DNA of 9,842 bases from an uncultured Clostridia bacterium. GTDB lineage: Bacteria; Bacillota; Clostridia; UMGS1883. The stretch spans positions 1-9,842 of the forward strand of contig CANQKL010000052.1 in NCBI GenBank assembly GCA_947624455.1. Reading direction: 5' to 3'. A model generated the notes under the pieces. The model did no database searches, was not told the origin of the DNA, and was given only the letters and a program-made list of their open reading frames with translations. Of this stretch, positions 7,491-9,842 are shown piece after piece (positions within the stretch are counted from its first letter, which is position 1; every line of letters begins with the position of its first letter). The translations under genes were made by a program, and so were the position numbers.

Positions 7491-7537
7491 AAAATAGCCC
7501 ACGGAAAATTGCCAAGTCCTTTTCCGTGGGCTATTTT
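7491..7537. terminator. Strong bidirectional intrinsic terminator
   Basis: AAAATAGCCCACGGAAAA (7491-7508) and TTTTCCGTGGGCTATTTT (7520-7537) are perfect 18-bp complementary arms around an 11-nt loop. The stem has a GC-rich core and, on each strand, an A-run before and a T-run after it. It sits between the convergent LamG gene (ending 7467) and tmcAL (ending 7560), so it can stop transcription from both sides. Confidence 0.93.
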
Positions 7538-7559
7538 TAAACGATTTGGAGCCGTTTTG

Positions 7560-8705
7560 TCACCCATTCTCCCCCGGAGAGGTGGGTACATATAAAAATT
7601 CCTCTCCTCCCAACCTACCGATGACCAGATTGTACACATCGGTGCCTCGACATTCCTGACGGAATATCTCATGATCCTTCAGCGCCCCGCCTCTGGACGC
7701 CACCGGAAGGCTGGATCTCCCGTCGGCCATGCGCAGCACCTCCGCTCCCTTTTTGCTGAAAGCCAGGGCGCGGACATAGGTGGGTTCCAGATAATCCTTG
7801 TTACGGTTGTTCAGTATCAGATTGAACAGTATCCGGCGCAGGCGGCTGTCGGCATAGGCCCTTGTGTGCGCGGCGGCGATTATGCTTTCAAGAGTGTTGG
7901 AGCCTGCGGCCCGCAGCAACCGCATCGCTATCTCCTCATTGCAGTCGGGCAAGGCCATCAGCTCCTGGGGGGAGGCTATTTTCAGCCGGTAGGATATAAG
8001 CTGGTCAAAGCGTTTGCTGAAAACCGGTTCAAAAACAGTGGGATAAGGTACATAGCTCTCGATGCTTTCGCCCGTTTTCATGCTTTCGCGCAGGGATCGG
8101 GCGCTGGCTACGTTCTCCCCTCTCTCGTCGCTGTCGTGACCCACCTGGGCCCTGGGTATAGTCACCGGAACAATGGGGCTGGAGCCGCGCTTTATGGCCT
8201 TCAGATACTCTATGCCAAGTATATTGTTGGGTTCATCCATAAGGTCAGCCGTCTCCCCCAATACCGCCTGGACGGCGGCCTTCCGGGCGGCGGCAAAGCC
8301 CCTCCCCTGGCGCAGGTTCTCCGATAGAACGGTCTTGAACTGTTCAGGCTCCTCTATGAGAAGGTCGGCGATCACATTTAGACCGTCCAGCTTTTCTGCC
8401 TCGGAGCCGAACCACAGCTCGTCGATCACGCCGAACGCCGTCAGCGTGTCCACCGCGCCACGGGCAAAATATTCCGCCGAGGCCAGGGAGTAGACCAGGG
8501 GCAGCTCAAGCACAAGATCTATCCCGCACTGAACCGCCACCCGCGCCCTGGTGAACTTGTCATAAACGGAACAGCCGCCCCTCTGCACATAGTTGCCGCT
8601 CATGATAGCCACCGTAACCCCGCCGTTTTCTCTCATCTTGTCAACGAGATGCTTGTGACCGTTGTGAAAGGGGTTGAATTCCGCGATAGTCGCTCTGATT
8701 GTCAT
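7560..8705 (-). CDS. tmcAL: tRNA(Met) cytidine acetate ligase (TmcAL, YlbM family)
   Basis: TmcAL activates acetate with ATP to acetyl-AMP and transfers the acetyl group to cytidine 34 of elongator tRNA-Met (ac4C34), in the cytoplasm. The 381-residue product shows the family's nucleotidyltransferase signature at the N-terminus: EFNPFHNGHKHL with HxGH-type residues H14-N-G-H17, then MSGNYVQRG (35-43). Other family-like stretches are FDLVLELP-type GIDLVLELPLVYSLASAEYF (61-80), NNILGIEYLKAI (160-171) and a C-terminal LRRILFNLIL helix. It is slightly shorter than the roughly 390-420 residues common in the family, but no domain is obviously missing. The ATG at 8705 has AGGAG 10 nt upstream. The gene is divergent from pta. 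The family call is firm; the biochemical function is transferred from the Bacillus subtilis enzyme. Confidence 0.93.
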   Translation of the reverse strand: MTIRATIAEFNPFHNGHKHLVDKMRENGGVTVAIMSGNYVQRGGCSVYDKFTRARVAVQCGIDLVLELPLVYSLASAEYFARGAVDTLTAFGVIDELWFGSEAEKLDGLNVIADLLIEEPEQFKTVLSENLRQGRGFAAARKAAVQAVLGETADLMDEPNNILGIEYLKAIKRGSSPIVPVTIPRAQVGHDSDERGENVASARSLRESMKTGESIESYVPYPTVFEPVFSKRFDQLISYRLKIASPQELMALPDCNEEIAMRLLRAAGSNTLESIIAAAHTRAYADSRLRRILFNLILNNRNKDYLEPTYVRALAFSKKGAEVLRMADGRSSLPVASRGGALKDHEIFRQECRGTDVYNLVIGRLGGEEFLYVPTSPGENG

Positions 8706-8745
8706 AAAACATTCACTCCTATGTTAAAAAAATCTAAAAAGGGTA

Positions 8746-8774
8746 TTGAAATATTAAAAATAATGTTATATAAT
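8746..8774 (+). promoter_or_regulatory. Sigma-A promoter for pta
   Basis: TTGAAA (8746-8751), a 17-nt spacer and TATAAT (8769-8774) form a near-consensus promoter in the 107-bp gap between tmcAL and pta. Transcription would begin near 8781, about 32 nt before the ATG. I could not see an equally good promoter for tmcAL on the other strand in this gap. Confidence 0.8.
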
Positions 8775-8812
8775 GGAAACAAATAAAAAATTAAATTTGG
8801 AGGCGTATTTAT

Positions 8813-9814
8813 ATGAATTTCCTTGAAAACGTGATAGCACGTGCCAAGTCTGACAAGAAAACCATCGTTCTCGCCGAGGGCAACGACATCCGCACCATTC
8901 GCGCCGCGGCGTCCGCTCTCGCGCAGGGTATCGCCCACATTATTATTTTAGGCGATATTGATGAAATTTGCAAGATGGCAAATGAAGAAAATTTAAATAT
9001 TTCTGACGCGACGCTCATTAATCCGGAAAAAGATGAGAGATTCAACGATTTTGCGAATAAATTTTACGAGATGCGCAAGGCCAAGGGCATGACTCCTGAA
9101 AAAGCCGTTGAAACTATGAAGAACACTCTGTACTTCGGCTGCATGATGGTCAAGCTGGACTATGCCGACGGTATGGTGGCCGGAGCCTGCAACGCCTCGG
9201 CGAACGTTCTCCGTGCGGCCCTTCAGATAGTTAGAACCGCTCCCGGGACAAAGCTGGTATCCACCTTCTTTATCGAATGTGTGCCCAACTGCGAGTTTGG
9301 CGAGGACGGCGTGTTCCTGTTTGCGGACTGCGCCCTTAACGAGAATCCCGACGCCGAAGCTCTCAGCGAGATCGCCGTTTCTTCCGCAAAGAGCTTTAAA
9401 GCTTTGCTCGGCAAGGAACCCTGCGTCGCTATGACAAGCTACTCCACCTACGGCAGCGCGAAGAGCGAAATGGTAGATAAGGTGACCCTCGCCACCAAGC
9501 TCGCTAAGGAAAAGGCTCCCGAGCTCAACATCGACGGCGAGCTTCAGGCTGACGCCTCCATCGTTCCCAGCGTTGGCGCCTCCAAGGCTCCCGGCAGCCC
9601 TGTCGCGGGCAAGGCCAACGTTCTTATCTTCCCCGATATTAACGTGGGCAACATTGCCTACAAGCTGGTCGAGCGTCTTGCCAAGGCTGAGGCTTACGGT
9701 CCGGTCACCCAGGGCATAGCAAAGCCCGTCAACGACCTATCCCGCGGCTGCAAGGCCGAAGATATCGTTGGCGTGATTGCCATCACCTGCGTACAGGCCC
9801 AGGCTAACAAGTAA
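8813..9814 (+). CDS. pta: Phosphate acetyltransferase (short class I form)
   Basis: Pta converts acetyl-CoA plus phosphate to acetyl-phosphate and CoA, the first step of acetate formation with ATP gain through AckA. The 333-residue length fits the short class I enzyme, without the N-terminal regulatory domains of enterobacterial Pta. Family stretches are clear: KTIVLAEGND near the start, YADGMVAGA (117-125), MTSYSTYGSAKSEMVDKV (207-224), GELQADASIVPSV (242-254), APGSPVAGKANVLIFPD (259-275) and GPVTQGIAKPVNDLSRGC (296-313). The S310-R311 pair corresponds by motif to the Ser-Arg pair implicated in catalysis in the Methanosarcina thermophila enzyme. GGAGG lies 9 nt before the ATG. Residues about 43-85 are encoded by a strikingly AT-rich patch. 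Only 28 bases follow the stop; ackA often comes next in clostridia but is not visible. Confidence 0.96.
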   Translation: MNFLENVIARAKSDKKTIVLAEGNDIRTIRAAASALAQGIAHIIILGDIDEICKMANEENLNISDATLINPEKDERFNDFANKFYEMRKAKGMTPEKAVETMKNTLYFGCMMVKLDYADGMVAGACNASANVLRAALQIVRTAPGTKLVSTFFIECVPNCEFGEDGVFLFADCALNENPDAEALSEIAVSSAKSFKALLGKEPCVAMTSYSTYGSAKSEMVDKVTLATKLAKEKAPELNIDGELQADASIVPSVGASKAPGSPVAGKANVLIFPDINVGNIAYKLVERLAKAEAYGPVTQGIAKPVNDLSRGCKAEDIVGVIAITCVQAQANK

Positions 9815-9826
9815 GTCAAGCTTGAC
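9815..9826. repeat. 12-bp perfect palindrome directly after the pta stop codon
   Basis: GTCAAGCTTGAC is a perfect palindrome starting one base after the TAA of pta. It could not fold into a good terminator (no loop, no T-run), and the window ends 16 bases later, so no function is assigned. Confidence 0.3.
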
Positions 9827-9842
9827 GCGGTGAAAGCTCTGC

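Noticed and set aside
7671..8327. 218-codon open frame on the plus strand
   Set aside because: Antisense to tmcAL, no ribosome site, and the minus strand carries the conserved HxGH and NYVQRG motifs.
8821..8840. Possible catabolite-response (cre) site early in pta
   Set aside because: TTGAAAACGTGATAGCAC matches the left half of the cre consensus but fails at several positions in the right half, and it is within conserved coding sequence.

Overview
The window looks like chromosomal DNA from a fermentative, Gram-positive anaerobe of the class Clostridia. Several things point this way: A/G-rich Shine-Dalgarno sites close to starts (GGAGG types), consensus sigma-A promoters in AT-rich gaps between GC-rich genes, short MKK signal peptides, and a tmcAL / pta gene pair of Firmicutes type. 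No genus can be named from the sequence. The secreted enzymes suggest a plant- or mucus-polysaccharide degrader of the gut or rumen kind; that is inference.

Left and centre (1-7467) form a divergent carbohydrate-degradation locus. On the minus strand, a large secreted glycoside hydrolase family 2 enzyme (beta-galactosidase type) starts at 2762 and runs off the left edge after 920 visible residues. On the plus strand lie an AraC-family regulator with a cupin sensor domain (2937-3779), a secreted GH43 enzyme with an AbfB-like C-terminal beta-trefoil (3824-5479), and a secreted non-catalytic protein built from two LamG domains around an Ig-like domain (5479-7467). The last two overlap by one base. 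The 174-bp gap between GH2 and araC holds two good back-to-back promoters plus inverted repeats that could be operator sites. The simplest model is that the AraC protein senses a sugar and switches on both arms: GH43 trims arabinofuranose or xylose side groups, GH2 removes beta-linked galactose or a similar sugar, and the LamG protein holds the polymer. Arabinogalactan-like or pectic side chains would fit, but substrate is not proven by the sequence.

A strong bidirectional hairpin terminator (7491-7537) closes this locus and separates it from core metabolism on the right. There, tmcAL (minus, 7560-8705) and pta (plus, 8813-9814) are divergent neighbours. TmcAL consumes acetate and ATP to acetylate the wobble cytidine of elongator tRNA-Met, while Pta (normally with AckA, which may lie just beyond the right edge) makes acetyl-phosphate on the route to acetate. 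I found no tRNA or rRNA gene, CRISPR array, transposase, integrase or phage gene.

Nothing here is clearly a new biological system. The most notable points are an EF-hand/dockerin-like calcium loop inside the GH43 catalytic domain, a stand-alone LamG-Ig-LamG protein translationally coupled to GH43, operator-like repeats between the divergent promoters, and an abrupt AT-rich patch inside pta.
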